64,000 nucleotides of DNA, from assembly GCF_017641085.1 (NCBI RefSeq), contig NZ_JAEPPI010000002.1, forward strand, positions 186,001 through 250,000, read 5' to 3'. Position 1 is the first letter of the stretch. Every line of letters starts with the position of its first letter. This DNA comes from Gracilimonas sp. (GTDB taxonomy: Bacteria > Bacteroidota > Rhodothermia > Balneolales > Balneolaceae). This document shows, in pieces, positions 27,519 through 36,288 of this stretch. Below the pieces are notes generated by a model. That model had not been told where the DNA came from. It saw only the letters and a list, made by a program, of their open reading frames with translations, and did no database searches. Made by a program: the position numbers and the translations under genes.

Positions 27519-27815
27519 GATTGTTTTGTGCTTTATTTTTATACATAAAGGCAGATCGGCGGTCAGGCCGGGACGCCAACGCAAATCGCGTTCTTATTAC
27601 CTATATAAAATACTATTAAACAAGAGAAAATCAGCATCTTTGTTTACATAAAAAATCTAAACCTCTCTGATCGTTCAAATTCGCCCCAACTCCCCAAAAA
27701 ATAATTACAAGTATTTATGATTGAGCCAATTTATTTGGTTGAGAACCGTCAAATAAATCCCGAACTTTGGAAGCGGTTCCATAACGGACCATCTGTATAA
27801 TTTACCCAAGTTAAA

Positions 27816-28991
27816 ATGATTGACGCACCTGTTAAAAACTCCAAGAAATTGACTGAAGAAAACCCGAATTTTTCCCTTTTTAATCAGCTTGCTAACTACG
27901 AACATGAGCAGGTGGTCATTTGCTCTGACCCTGAAGTTGGGCTGAAGGCTATCATCGCTATCCACAATACCACGCTGGGCCCGGCTTTGGGCGGAACCCG
28001 TATGTGGAACTATGAATCCGAAGAAGCAGCCATCAAAGATGTGCTGCGCCTCTCACGCGGTATGTCGTATAAAGCGGCTATTTCCGGACTGAACCTGGGT
28101 GGTGGAAAAGCTGTGATCATCGGCGATCCTCATACCGAGAAAACCGAAGCTTTATTCCGCTCTTTTGGCCGGTTCGTGGATGGACTTGGCGGACGGTACA
28201 TCACCGCTGAAGACGTGGGAATGACCGAGCGTGAGATGGAGTGGATTTATTCTGAAACGAAGTATGTAACCGGTATTCCCAAGGCACTTGGTGGAAGTGG
28301 AAACCCATCTCCGGTGACCGCTTATGGGGTGTACATGGGAGTTAAAGCCTGTGCTCAAAAAGCTTACGGCAGCGACTCACTCGAGGGCAAGAAGATTGCC
28401 TTACAGGGTGCCGGAAATGTAGCTTCCTATTTTGCACGTCATGCAGCTAAAGAAGGAGCCAAGCTCTACATCTGCGATATTTACGAAGACAAAGCTAAAG
28501 AACTTGCTGAGGAAGTGGGGGGTGAACTTGTTGACCCTGATGACATTTATGGGTTGGATGTGGACATCTATACTCCTTGTGCTTTAGGCGGTGTGATCAA
28601 TGACGACACCATGGATCAGTTTAAGTGTGATATCATTGCCGGAGGAGCTAATAACGTGTTGGATGATGAAGACAAGCACGGCCAGCAGCTGCTCGACAAA
28701 GGCATTATCTACGCTCCTGATTATGTGATTAATGCGGGTGGACTCATCAATATTGCCAGCGAACTGGAAGGGTACAACGAAGAGCGCGCCCTCCAAAATG
28801 CCGGTAATATCTATAACACGATCACCGACATCCTGAATTATTCGGAAGACCATGGCATTCCTGCTCATGTAGCTTCCAATGATCTGGCTGAAAAGCGTAT
28901 CAAAACCATAGGGCATATCAAGAATAAATATTCATCCAAGGCCAATGTATCCGGGAGGCTGGGTGAAGTTTACAAGCGCTTTATCGATTGA
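27816..28991 (+). CDS. ldh: Leucine dehydrogenase (Glu/Leu/Phe/Val dehydrogenase family)
   Basis: 391 residues. It oxidatively deaminates branched-chain amino acids to 2-oxo acids with NAD+. The substrate-site glycine-rich segment ISGLNLGGGKAVI with its catalytic lysine is at ~89-101, LGPALGGTRMW at ~54-64, and the NAD-binding LQGAGNVASYFA near 197-208. The length and the LGGTRMW motif favour leucine/valine/phenylalanine-type enzymes over glutamate dehydrogenase. An inverted pair GAACCG/CGGTTC lies 40-75 bp upstream. It ends in a strong terminator. Confidence 0.9.
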   Translation: MIDAPVKNSKKLTEENPNFSLFNQLANYEHEQVVICSDPEVGLKAIIAIHNTTLGPALGGTRMWNYESEEAAIKDVLRLSRGMSYKAAISGLNLGGGKAVIIGDPHTEKTEALFRSFGRFVDGLGGRYITAEDVGMTEREMEWIYSETKYVTGIPKALGGSGNPSPVTAYGVYMGVKACAQKAYGSDSLEGKKIALQGAGNVASYFARHAAKEGAKLYICDIYEDKAKELAEEVGGELVDPDDIYGLDVDIYTPCALGGVINDDTMDQFKCDIIAGGANNVLDDEDKHGQQLLDKGIIYAPDYVINAGGLINIASELEGYNEERALQNAGNIYNTITDILNYSEDHGIPAHVASNDLAEKRIKTIGHIKNKYSSKANVSGRLGEVYKRFID

Positions 28992-29017
28992 TTCAGCTGC
29001 TGAGTTTTGAGTGAGTG

Positions 29018-29052
29018 AAAGGGGTGCTTCGGTTTGAGGCACCCCTTTTTTT
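29018..29052 (+). terminator. Terminator of leucine dehydrogenase
   Basis: Arms AAAGGGGTGC and GCACCCCTTT (10 bp, perfect) followed by a T-run, ~27 bp after the stop. Confidence 0.94.
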
Positions 29053-29085
29053 TGTTTCAGTTCTTGAGTGCTGCTAAGTTTTAGG

Positions 29086-29273
29086 GGCCTTCGCGGGCAT
29101 TGACCCACTCCTTTGTTTCCTCTCCCGCGGAGAGGAAGACTCGTTGGTTATAGTTGACTCTTCTTCAATGCTACTAGCCAGTGGGTATATTCTTTTACTA
29201 ACTTAGAACCCAACCAACTAAAGAGCTTCCCCTCCGGGGAGGGGATTCAGGGGCGGGTCAATGTTAGCTAAGG
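29086..29273. repeat. Structured ~188 bp repeat, copy A, beside the DUF559 gene
   Basis: Begins GGCCTTCGCGGGCATTGACCC and ends GGGCGGGTCAATG plus a short tail; the CATTGACCC ends are inverted. Each arm holds its own hairpin (CCTCTCCCGCGGAGAGG on the left, TCCCCTCCGGGGAGGGGA on the right), and ACTCGTTGGTT on the left is echoed by AACCAAC on the right. Copy B at 29724-29907 is in the same orientation. This fills the gap after the leucine dehydrogenase terminator. Confidence 0.88.
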
Positions 29274-29291
29274 ACATGATGATTTCATGCC

Positions 29292-29669
29292 CTAGACTCC
29301 CTCATGCTCCAGTATCCACCTTTCTATTTCCATCACTACCGACTCCGTATAGTGCTTAGCATCAAATTCACTAAACCGCAGAAAACTCACTCCCAACTGC
29401 TCAATTATTTCCTGTCGTTGTTTATCATATTCAATTTTATAGTCATGACTTCTTCCATCAATCTCTATTGCTAACCTGAGTTCACGGCAATAGAAATCAA
29501 CGATGAAACGATGGATTGGACGCTGCCTCCGGAATTTATAACCAAGCAGTTTCTTTTTCTTAATTGCTTTATAGATTTCGATTTCGCCTGGAGTCGAGTT
29601 TTTTCTAAGCCAGCGAGCTTTGGCTATAAGATCTTCCCTGTATGGAATGATTGGTATTCTCTTTTTCAT
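29292..29669 (-). CDS. DUF559 (Vsr-like, PD-(D/E)XK) endonuclease-domain protein
   Basis: 125 residues. The fold motifs are RQRPIHRFIVDFYC (~50-63) and LAIEIDGRSHD (~66-76), with Asp, Glu-x-Asp-Gly and His in the arrangement seen in DUF559 proteins, distant relatives of very-short-patch repair nucleases. Arg/Lys are dense in the N-terminal third (RWLRKNSTPGE). The gene stands alone and is bracketed closely by two directly repeated ~185 bp structured elements, 18 bp past its stop on one side and 54 bp upstream of its start on the other. That suggests that gene and repeats form a unit; the biological role of DUF559 is not established. Confidence 0.9.
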   Translation of the reverse strand: MKKRIPIIPYREDLIAKARWLRKNSTPGEIEIYKAIKKKKLLGYKFRRQRPIHRFIVDFYCRELRLAIEIDGRSHDYKIEYDKQRQEIIEQLGVSFLRFSEFDAKHYTESVVMEIERWILEHEGV

Positions 29670-29723
29670 TGTACCCTCTTTTATTTTAAATACTATAAAA
29701 AATAAGGTAATGGCAAGTTTTCA

Positions 29724-29907
29724 GGCCTTCACGAGCATTGACCCACTCCTTTGTTTCCTCTCCCGCGGAGAGGAAGACTCGTTGGTGATAGTTGTGATTT
29801 ATTTAAGGCTATTGCCAATGGGTATATTCTTTTTCCTCACTCATAAACCAACCAACGAGCCTCCCCGCTCGGGCGGGGATTGTGGGGTGGGTTAATGCCG
29901 GCAAAGG
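29724..29907. repeat. Structured ~184 bp repeat, copy B, beside the DUF559 gene
   Basis: Begins GGCCTTCACGAGCATTGACCC and ends GGGGTGGGTTAATG plus a short tail. The first ~60 bases are nearly identical to copy A. The terminal inverted arms extend ~50 bases in this copy (CATTGACCCACTCC... against CATTAACCCACCCC...) and each carries a GC-rich hairpin (CTCCCCGCTCGGGCGGGG on the right). The rest of the gap up to hslO shows only a possible promoter. Confidence 0.88.
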
Positions 29908-30004
29908 GCTTTGCACTTTCAATAATATTGCTCCACAATCCTCAACCGCACATCCGGCTATATTTTTTACCCACCTCCATCCAAATAAAACGCAATTTTC
30001 TGTG

Positions 30005-30012
30005 TATCTTTG
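30005..30012 (+). promoter_or_regulatory. Possible Bacteroidota -7 promoter element for hslO
   Basis: TATCTTTG matches the Bacteroidota TAnnTTTG -7 consensus, 40 bp before the hslO ATG. No convincing -33 TTTG is seen, so this is weak. Confidence 0.35.
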
Positions 30013-30052
30013 GGGATACATTTTTCTATAAAAGAGATTTTTTATTACTCCT

Positions 30053-30955
30053 ATGAACATCGAAGAATTTAATTTCAAAGACCGCCTTATCAAGGGAATC
30101 ACAACGGACGGTCATTTTAAAATATCTGTCGTAAAAACCACTGAAGTCGTAAAAACGGCACGAGATAATCACCAGCTTTCATTACTAAATACCGTCATCT
30201 TAGGGAGAGCGCTAACAGCTACCATGCTCCTGGCCTCTGAACTTAAAGGGGAAGAGCGCATCCGGATGCGCATGGATGGAGACGGCCCGATTGGGTTTAT
30301 AGTTGCTGAGGCAAATTCAGTGGGCGAGATCCGTGGTTATGTTAAAAACCCGGTCGCCGAGCTGGATTACTCTAATCCCGAAACAGAACTTGGAGATGGC
30401 ATCGGCTTAGGCATCATGACTTTTTCAAAGGTGCTTTACAACGAAGCCGAACCTAAAACAAGTACCATTGAGCTTATCAAAGGAGATGTGAATAGTGATG
30501 TAGCTCATTACCTGGCGCAATCCGAGCAAATTCCTTCCGCACTGCTTACTGATGTGGGCATTGATGAAGATGGTAACGTTACCGAAGCAGGCGGACTGAT
30601 GATACAGCGACTGCCCGGCGCCCCTGATGGTCAAATTGATATGCTTCAGGAGCGATTGGGTTCATTCCCGCCCATCGACGAACTGCTGGCCGATGATCAG
30701 TATATCGATGAAATCATGAATAAGGCTGTATCACCGCTGAAAGCAAAAGAGCTGAACCGCCAGCCGGTGGACTTTTTCTGTCGCTGTTCCCGCAAGCGTT
30801 TTTTGAATGCCCTGGCTATGCTGAATTACGAAGACCTGAAAGAAATGGACGGAGAAGGGCAGGAAATGGTTTGCCAGTATTGCAACAATAGAGAGTTTAT
30901 TTCGAAAGAAGAGATTGAGAAAATTGTGATGGATGCTCAGGCTAAAATGAACTAA
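30053..30955 (+). CDS. hslO: Redox-regulated chaperone Hsp33
   Basis: 300 residues. A holdase chaperone switched on by oxidation: four C-terminal cysteines bind zinc when reduced and form disulfides under oxidative stress. They are C243 and C245 (CRC) and C274 and C277 (CQYC), the exact family pattern. The N-terminal beta domain has the typical LLASELKGEERIRMRMDGDGP. It is followed after 13 bp by a 2-TM protein and then NDH-2 in the same direction. Confidence 0.96.
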   Translation: MNIEEFNFKDRLIKGITTDGHFKISVVKTTEVVKTARDNHQLSLLNTVILGRALTATMLLASELKGEERIRMRMDGDGPIGFIVAEANSVGEIRGYVKNPVAELDYSNPETELGDGIGLGIMTFSKVLYNEAEPKTSTIELIKGDVNSDVAHYLAQSEQIPSALLTDVGIDEDGNVTEAGGLMIQRLPGAPDGQIDMLQERLGSFPPIDELLADDQYIDEIMNKAVSPLKAKELNRQPVDFFCRCSRKRFLNALAMLNYEDLKEMDGEGQEMVCQYCNNREFISKEEIEKIVMDAQAKMN

Positions 30956-30968
30956 ATAATCTGATCTT

Positions 30969-31802
30969 ATGGGAAAGCTCTCCGACGACGAAATCCGGCA
31001 AATTGTCCAAAAAGCCACCCTTTTACAGAAGTATGGAGAACAAAGCTCTCCCGGAAAAGCCACTGACACCAACGAGGAAATCCAATCTTTGTATGAGATC
31101 ACCGACGAGATAGGAATCCCCCGCACGTTTGCATACGAAGCTTATATGGAACTGGGCGGAATCCCGGTTCAGGAACCGATGGTAATCGACAATCATGATT
31201 TTAACAGTACTTCGGTTGTAGGATATGCCAGAGGCACGGTAGACAAGGAGCTTTTCGATGAGTTAAAAGGTCAGGCAGAGTATCACTTTAATACCTTAGG
31301 GAAGGTGACCCGGCGAAGAAATAAGTACATTTGGAAAGCCAAGCCTGTGGGGCCCTCGAAATTCATTGCCTCTGCTAACTCTCCCGAAATTGAGCTTGAA
31401 CAAATTGATGGAAATACGAAAGTAACGGTTTCCCAAAGCCTGAAAACGCTCAACAAATTGTATCTGCCAGGAATTGCCGTTGCCTTTGGTGGATTTATGC
31501 TGTTTGCCGGTACCATATTTGGTCAAACAGGCAATGAAGTCGCTCCTCCTCTCATTGTATCACTGCTTATTCTTACTGCTTCCGTGTTTTATGCCCGGTT
31601 TATAAACAGCCGTAAAAAGAAACGAAAAAAAGACCTACAGGAATTGTCAGAAACACTGTTAGGTAAAATTGAACGGCATCTTAAATCTACCATCCAATCT
31701 AAAGAGATGGAACTGGAAGAGGTAAAAGGACAAATCGACATTCCTGAAAATGAATATGAAGAAGAAAGTGTTGAGAAAGATTCACGACCACGAATCAAAT
31801 AA
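30969..31802 (+). CDS. Two-helix membrane protein of unknown function
   Basis: 277 residues. There is an N-terminal helical region beginning LSDDEIRQIVQKATLLQKY, which resembles a short helical module seen at the start of several Bacteroidota membrane proteins, then a mixed middle part (80-160). Two membrane helices lie at ~164-185 and ~192-210, followed immediately by a very basic stretch (FINSRKKKRKK) and an acidic coiled tail. Both termini are probably cytoplasmic. It sits between hslO and NDH-2 with short gaps (13 and 23 bp), so it is likely co-transcribed with them. No function recognised. Confidence 0.75.
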   Translation: MGKLSDDEIRQIVQKATLLQKYGEQSSPGKATDTNEEIQSLYEITDEIGIPRTFAYEAYMELGGIPVQEPMVIDNHDFNSTSVVGYARGTVDKELFDELKGQAEYHFNTLGKVTRRRNKYIWKAKPVGPSKFIASANSPEIELEQIDGNTKVTVSQSLKTLNKLYLPGIAVAFGGFMLFAGTIFGQTGNEVAPPLIVSLLILTASVFYARFINSRKKKRKKDLQELSETLLGKIERHLKSTIQSKEMELEEVKGQIDIPENEYEEESVEKDSRPRIK

Positions 31803-31825
31803 TAACCACCTTCACTTTTCATAAT

Positions 31826-33070
31826 ATGGGTAAAAACGTAGTAATAGTAGGCGGGGGCTTCGTCGGCATTTCGGTTGCTAAAAAGTTGGCAGGCACTTCA
31901 TTCAATGTCACCATTGTTGACAAGACTAATCACCACCTGTTTCAGCCTCTGCTATATCAGGTTGCTACAGCGGCTCTTTCTCCGGGAGATATTGCCATGC
32001 CCATTCGGGCTATTTTCAGCAAACAAAAAAATGTACAGGTCATTCTGGGTGAAGTAACCGAGGTTGATAAAACCAGCAATCGTATTCATCTCAAGAACGG
32101 ATCCAGCCTCCCTTTTCATTACCTGATTTTAGCTCCCGGTGCACAGTACAACTACTTCGGCAATGAAGACTGGGAACAACACGCTCCGGGCTTAAAATCT
32201 CTTTCTGATGCCCTTCAGATCCGGGAACGCATTCTGCTCTCGCTTGAAAAAGCTGAACAGATTATTGATCCTGAAAAGAGAAAACCTTTTTTAACCTACG
32301 TGGTTATTGGTGGCGGACCAACCGGTGTGGAAATGGCAGGCTCTATAGCTGAAATTGCCAAACGTAGTATGATGAGGGACTTTCGGAATATTAAACCGGA
32401 CGAAACCAAGATATATCTGGTAGAGGCTGCGGATGGTATCCTGAATGGCTTTGATGAACCGCTCCCGGAAAAGGGCCTGCAAACCCTGGAGAATATGGGA
32501 GTGGAAGTGATGCTGAATACTCCCGTGCAAGAAGTGCAAAAAGATGGCGTGAAAGTGGACGGACAGTTCATTGAAACCCCAAACATCATATGGGGAGCCG
32601 GGGTAAAAGCTTCGCCTCTCATTCTGAATATCGGCGTTGATACAGACCGGATCGGAAGGGCAAGGGTAGAGCAGGATCTTTCCATTGCCGGATCTCCAAA
32701 TATATTTGTAGCCGGTGATGCAGCTCATGTTAAAGACGACAAAGGAAAGCCGCTTCCCGGCCTGGCACCCGTAGCCCTTCAGCAGGGCAAGTATTTGGGA
32801 AATTTGATTAAAAAGAATTCTTCCACCCGAACTCCATTTCGCTATGTGGATAAAGGGACCATGGCAACCATTGGCCGTGCCAAGGCTGTGGCGGATATAC
32901 GTGGGTTTAAATTCAGCGGCTTCTTTGCCTGGCTGCTGTGGGGACTCATCCACATTTTCTTTCTCATTGGGTTCCGAAACCGATTAAGAGTGTTTGCTGA
33001 GTGGACCTGGCACTACATCACCTTTAAGCGCGGTGTACGCCTGATTGCCAAAAAAGACGACATTCCCTGA
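31826..33070 (+). CDS. ndh: Type II NADH:quinone oxidoreductase (NDH-2)
   Basis: 414 residues. A single-subunit FAD enzyme on the inner membrane that passes electrons from NADH to quinone without pumping protons. The FAD-binding VIVGGGFVGISVAKKL is at ~5-20, the quinone-site region HHLFQPLLYQVATAALSP at ~36-53, the NADH-binding VVIGGGPTGVEMAG at ~159-172, and the FAD-contacting IFVAGDAAHV at ~294-303. A hydrophobic segment (FFAWLLWGLIHIFFLIGF) near the C-terminus would anchor it to the membrane. Co-directional with hslO and the 2-TM gene. Confidence 0.93.
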   Translation: MGKNVVIVGGGFVGISVAKKLAGTSFNVTIVDKTNHHLFQPLLYQVATAALSPGDIAMPIRAIFSKQKNVQVILGEVTEVDKTSNRIHLKNGSSLPFHYLILAPGAQYNYFGNEDWEQHAPGLKSLSDALQIRERILLSLEKAEQIIDPEKRKPFLTYVVIGGGPTGVEMAGSIAEIAKRSMMRDFRNIKPDETKIYLVEAADGILNGFDEPLPEKGLQTLENMGVEVMLNTPVQEVQKDGVKVDGQFIETPNIIWGAGVKASPLILNIGVDTDRIGRARVEQDLSIAGSPNIFVAGDAAHVKDDKGKPLPGLAPVALQQGKYLGNLIKKNSSTRTPFRYVDKGTMATIGRAKAVADIRGFKFSGFFAWLLWGLIHIFFLIGFRNRLRVFAEWTWHYITFKRGVRLIAKKDDIP

Positions 33071-33097
33071 TACAGAAATTTTGAGCAAACAACCTAA

Positions 33098-33121
33098 ATG
33101 ATGTATATTTACATACATCAT
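33098..33121. promoter_or_regulatory. Palindromic operator candidate for the toxin-antitoxin pair
   Basis: Perfect 9 bp arms ATGATGTAT and ATACATCAT separated by six bases, 16 bp before the antitoxin start. The position and symmetry fit autoregulation by the ribbon-helix-helix antitoxin. Confidence 0.65.
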
Positions 33122-33137
33122 ATTTAAAGAAAGACTC

Positions 33138-33410
33138 ATGATTCGAACACAAATATATCTTACCAAAAAAGAAAAAGAGGCTATCGAACAGCTTTCCGGT
33201 GAGCGCAAAACAACTCAGAGCAATATTATCCGGGAAGCTATTGATGAGTATGTCGCTAAAAAGAAAATGGAATCCGGAAAAGAGAGAGAATCGATCATGG
33301 ATTTTGCCGGTATTTGGAAACACAAGAAAGATATTCCCCGGGTTGATGTACTCAGAGAAGACTGGGAAGGGCGAGTGAAACGCTTAGATGCAGACAAAGA
33401 TGATCGTTGA
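33138..33410 (+). CDS. Ribbon-helix-helix antitoxin (VapB-like)
   Basis: 90 residues. The N-terminal MIRTQIYLTKKEKEAIEQLS followed by TTQSNIIREAIDEYV is a CopG/Arc-type ribbon-helix-helix DNA-binding domain (~1-45). The acidic/basic C-terminal half is likely the toxin-binding tail. A palindrome lies just upstream. Its end overlaps the PIN toxin gene by 23 bp, the usual arrangement for a coupled type II toxin-antitoxin pair. Confidence 0.88.
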   Translation: MIRTQIYLTKKEKEAIEQLSGERKTTQSNIIREAIDEYVAKKKMESGKERESIMDFAGIWKHKKDIPRVDVLREDWEGRVKRLDADKDDR

Positions 33411-33765
33411 TACCAATATTTTTATTGATTTCCTGAAGGGAAATGAAGATGCAGTACACTTTATCCAAAAGAATCAGCCTGTTTCTACATCAGTAGTTGT
33501 TGTTTCAGAATTATACTCCGGAGTGAAGACTAAGGCTGAAATGAATGAATTGGGCTCATTTTTATCCTTTGTAAACAAAATTGATGTAACTGAGGCTATT
33601 GCCAGAAAAGCAGGGCTCCTGAGGCGCAAATACCACAAAAGCCACGGAATTAAAATACCGGATGCGATTATTGCAGCTACAGCTGAACAACAGGGTGTGC
33701 CAATCGCTACACTCGATAAAAAGCATTTTTCAGTTTTAACTAACAACCTGATTATCCCATATTAA
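33388..33765 (+). CDS. PIN-domain ribonuclease toxin (VapC family)
   Basis: 125 residues from ATG 33388; ATG 33400 (MIVDTN) is an equally possible start. The PIN metal-site acids are visible: Asp in IVDTNIFIDFL, Glu in VVSELYSG, Asp in IKIPDAIIAA and Asp in ATLDKKHF. VapC toxins cut specific RNAs, commonly initiator tRNA or the rRNA sarcin-ricin loop; the target here is unknown. It is coupled to the upstream ribbon-helix-helix antitoxin. Confidence 0.9.
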   Translation: MQTKMIVDTNIFIDFLKGNEDAVHFIQKNQPVSTSVVVVSELYSGVKTKAEMNELGSFLSFVNKIDVTEAIARKAGLLRRKYHKSHGIKIPDAIIAATAEQQGVPIATLDKKHFSVLTNNLIIPY

Positions 33766-33846
33766 AACCAAAAAAACAGGCTGATTGGGATTTTACTTCT
33801 CTCGAATAGATGGTAGCTTAGCTCCTCAACTTAGTTAAGACTTTTT

Positions 33847-36186
33847 ATGGCAGATTTAAAACGTGAGCTCGGATTTTGGGACGCCTTAACCATCGGAGCA
33901 GGTACCATGATAGGCGCAGGTATTTTCTTGCTGGCTGGTATTGCTTTGGAGATGTCCGGTCCGGCCGCAATTTTCGCTTACTTATCAGCAGGGTTGGTTT
34001 GTATGATTACGGCTTCCAGCGCTGCCGAACTGGCCACCGGAATGCCTAAGTCGGGAGGCGATTATTTTTTCGTGTCCCGTTCTTTAGGCCCGGCTTTCGG
34101 AGCGATTTCAGGTGTGGGAATTTGGCTGAGCCTTACTTTTGCCATTGCCTTTTACCTGTATGGACTGGGGGAGTATATGTCTCAGTTCTTACCACTTTCT
34201 GCTTTTTGGGGAGCCGTGATTGGCGGTGTTTTACTTACCATCCTGAACGTGGTGGGCGCTAAAGAATCCGGCCGCACACAGGTGGTTGTGGTTCTCATTC
34301 TGTTTGTAATACTTGGAGGCTTCAGCATTCTCGGGCTGTTTCATATCGAGGCTGACTACTACGATCCGTTCATGCCCTTCGGTTTTGATTCCATTTCTGC
34401 TACCACCGCTCTTGTCTTCGTTTCCTTTTTAGGATTTGTGAAAATTGCAGCCGTAGCCGAAGAAATTAAAAACCCCTCCAAAAACCTGCCCCGTGCCTTA
34501 ATCGGATCTGTGGCGCTGGTTACTCTTTTATATGTAATCATTGTGTTGGTGATTGGCGGGATGTTTCCGCAATCCACCATTGCCGACGTTCGTGATCCGC
34601 TGACCACTGCAGCGCGTACCATCCTCGGCAATCCCGGAGCCATCGCCATTATCGTAGCGGGACTGTTAGCTACCTTATCTTCGGCCAATGCAAGTATCAT
34701 GGCTTCATCGCGGATAAACCTTGCCATGGCCCGCGACCGTATGGTGCCGAACTGGCTAAGCGCTATTCACAACAAACTATTGACTCCATATCGGGCCATC
34801 GTGCTTACAGGCATCCTGGCGCTGCTGTTTCTACTACTCGACAGCCTTGAAAACCTGGCTAAGATTGCCAGTGTACTTCAGCTATACAGCTATGCCGCCC
34901 TCAATATCGGCTGCGTGGTACTTCGGGTTTCCAATCCGGATTGGTACAAACCCACTTACCGAACGCCGGGCTCTCCCTGGTTACAGGTTTTTGCTGCCAT
35001 CGGCTGTTTGTCCATCATCGTTTCTTCGGGCACCTTTGCGCAGGTTGCTGTGGTTGTACTTATTGTGGTGAGCTTGGCCTGGTACATGATTTGGGGACGC
35101 TCTCGCGTTGAGTTTGAACATGCGGTTCCTCAATTCAAACAAAACTGGAAAGAAAAAGGAATTAAAGTTCTTCTCGAAGCTCCGGAACGCCATGATTCTG
35201 AATTTGAAGAATGGGCGCCGGCTATTCGTGCACTTGATATCAAACAAGGTCGCAAAGTTATTACAGCGCTGGCAAATCCCATTCACGAGCAGGCTTTACT
35301 AAAAGTCTCTCAACTAATCGCCACCGGTAAAGAAGAGGGTGGTTCCGTGACGGGATTAAGCATGCTCAAGGTTCCTTTTCAAACCCCGATTTCAACCGTT
35401 GAAAGAATGATTCAGCAGCAGGAACCGGTTCGGGAAAGTATCCAGAAAATAAGTGAGGCCTCCAGAGTTGAAAACCTCGATTACCGAAATAAGGAAGTAC
35501 TTGCCTCCACTACCTTTGATTCTGCTTCGGCTGCTTCTCACGATATATTTAAAGGACTGATCAACGAAACGGAAAACCGGGAAGCCGACATGCTGGTTAT
35601 GGGTTGGCAGGGTGGATTTAGTCTCGGGCGGATTTATAACACCCCTATTCAACCCATCATTAAAAACCTGAAGGCTGACCTCGCGGTGCTTAAGGATCGT
35701 GAACTTGAGCATATTGAATCTGTAGTTGTTCCATGGGGCGGTGGATTGCATGCCCGCCTTGGAATGGAAATAGGTATCCGAATTGCCCAAGCTATTGATG
35801 CTGAGCTTCGGGTGCTTCGACTTGTTAAGCCGGGCATCGATGTTGAGGAAGAAGAGCAGGAACTCCGGGATCGTGTAAACCCACTGCTGGAGGGTTTTGA
35901 TAAAGTGGTATTCACCATTAAAGAGTCCACAGACGTAACCGGTGGTATTCTGGAAGAGCTGGAAGAACATCAGGATGACCTGATTATTATCGGCGCCTCC
36001 CACGAATGGGGCATTCGAAATGTATTGTTTGGAACCATTCCTGACATCATTGCTGATCGAGCCCCTTGTTCAGTATTAATGGTGCGACGCTACGTTACAG
36101 AAGACTGGAAACTGAAAGCAACGGAAGGCATCAAGCGGGTGAAAGAGCAATTGGGATTGACATCCTCGCCGGAAAATAGTAATTAA
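33847..36186 (+). CDS. APC-family amino acid permease fused to universal stress protein domains
   Basis: 779 residues. Residues ~1-425 form a 12-helix APC permease opening with the typical GAGTMIGAGIFLLAG (17-31); the KIAAVAEEIKNPSKNLPRA loop is also typical. The C-terminal ~350 residues are cytoplasmic and contain two universal-stress-protein-like units, the second ending with DLIIIGASHEWGIRNVLFGTIPD followed by CSVLMVRR. Such fusions are thought to sense nucleotide or stress state to control transport, but the substrate is not evident. It is single and has no clear partner genes. Confidence 0.88.
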   Translation: MADLKRELGFWDALTIGAGTMIGAGIFLLAGIALEMSGPAAIFAYLSAGLVCMITASSAAELATGMPKSGGDYFFVSRSLGPAFGAISGVGIWLSLTFAIAFYLYGLGEYMSQFLPLSAFWGAVIGGVLLTILNVVGAKESGRTQVVVVLILFVILGGFSILGLFHIEADYYDPFMPFGFDSISATTALVFVSFLGFVKIAAVAEEIKNPSKNLPRALIGSVALVTLLYVIIVLVIGGMFPQSTIADVRDPLTTAARTILGNPGAIAIIVAGLLATLSSANASIMASSRINLAMARDRMVPNWLSAIHNKLLTPYRAIVLTGILALLFLLLDSLENLAKIASVLQLYSYAALNIGCVVLRVSNPDWYKPTYRTPGSPWLQVFAAIGCLSIIVSSGTFAQVAVVVLIVVSLAWYMIWGRSRVEFEHAVPQFKQNWKEKGIKVLLEAPERHDSEFEEWAPAIRALDIKQGRKVITALANPIHEQALLKVSQLIATGKEEGGSVTGLSMLKVPFQTPISTVERMIQQQEPVRESIQKISEASRVENLDYRNKEVLASTTFDSASAASHDIFKGLINETENREADMLVMGWQGGFSLGRIYNTPIQPIIKNLKADLAVLKDRELEHIESVVVPWGGGLHARLGMEIGIRIAQAIDAELRVLRLVKPGIDVEEEEQELRDRVNPLLEGFDKVVFTIKESTDVTGGILEELEEHQDDLIIIGASHEWGIRNVLFGTIPDIIADRAPCSVLMVRRYVTEDWKLKATEGIKRVKEQLGLTSSPENSN

Positions 36187-36280
36187 TCGTTCCGCGACGA
36201 AAGCCCTGAATCTTGTTATGGTATGATTTTTTACTGCGGGTCTTTTATAAGATTCGGATTCCTGCTTTCGAAGGAATGAC
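36187..36280. repeat. Degenerate palindromic repeat between convergent genes
   Basis: Left arm CGTTCCGCGACGAAAGC...TGAATCTT and right arm AAGATTCGGATTCCTGCTTTCG...GGAATGAC are imperfect inverted copies, with a GGAATGAC end like the other GTCAT-type elements. It lies between the APC gene and the IscA-like gene. Confidence 0.6.
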
Positions 36281-36288
36281 CATCATCT

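Noticed and set aside
29086-29907. CRISPR-like repeats near the DUF559 gene
   Set aside because: There are only two long copies with a gene between them and no short regular spacers; no cas genes are present.
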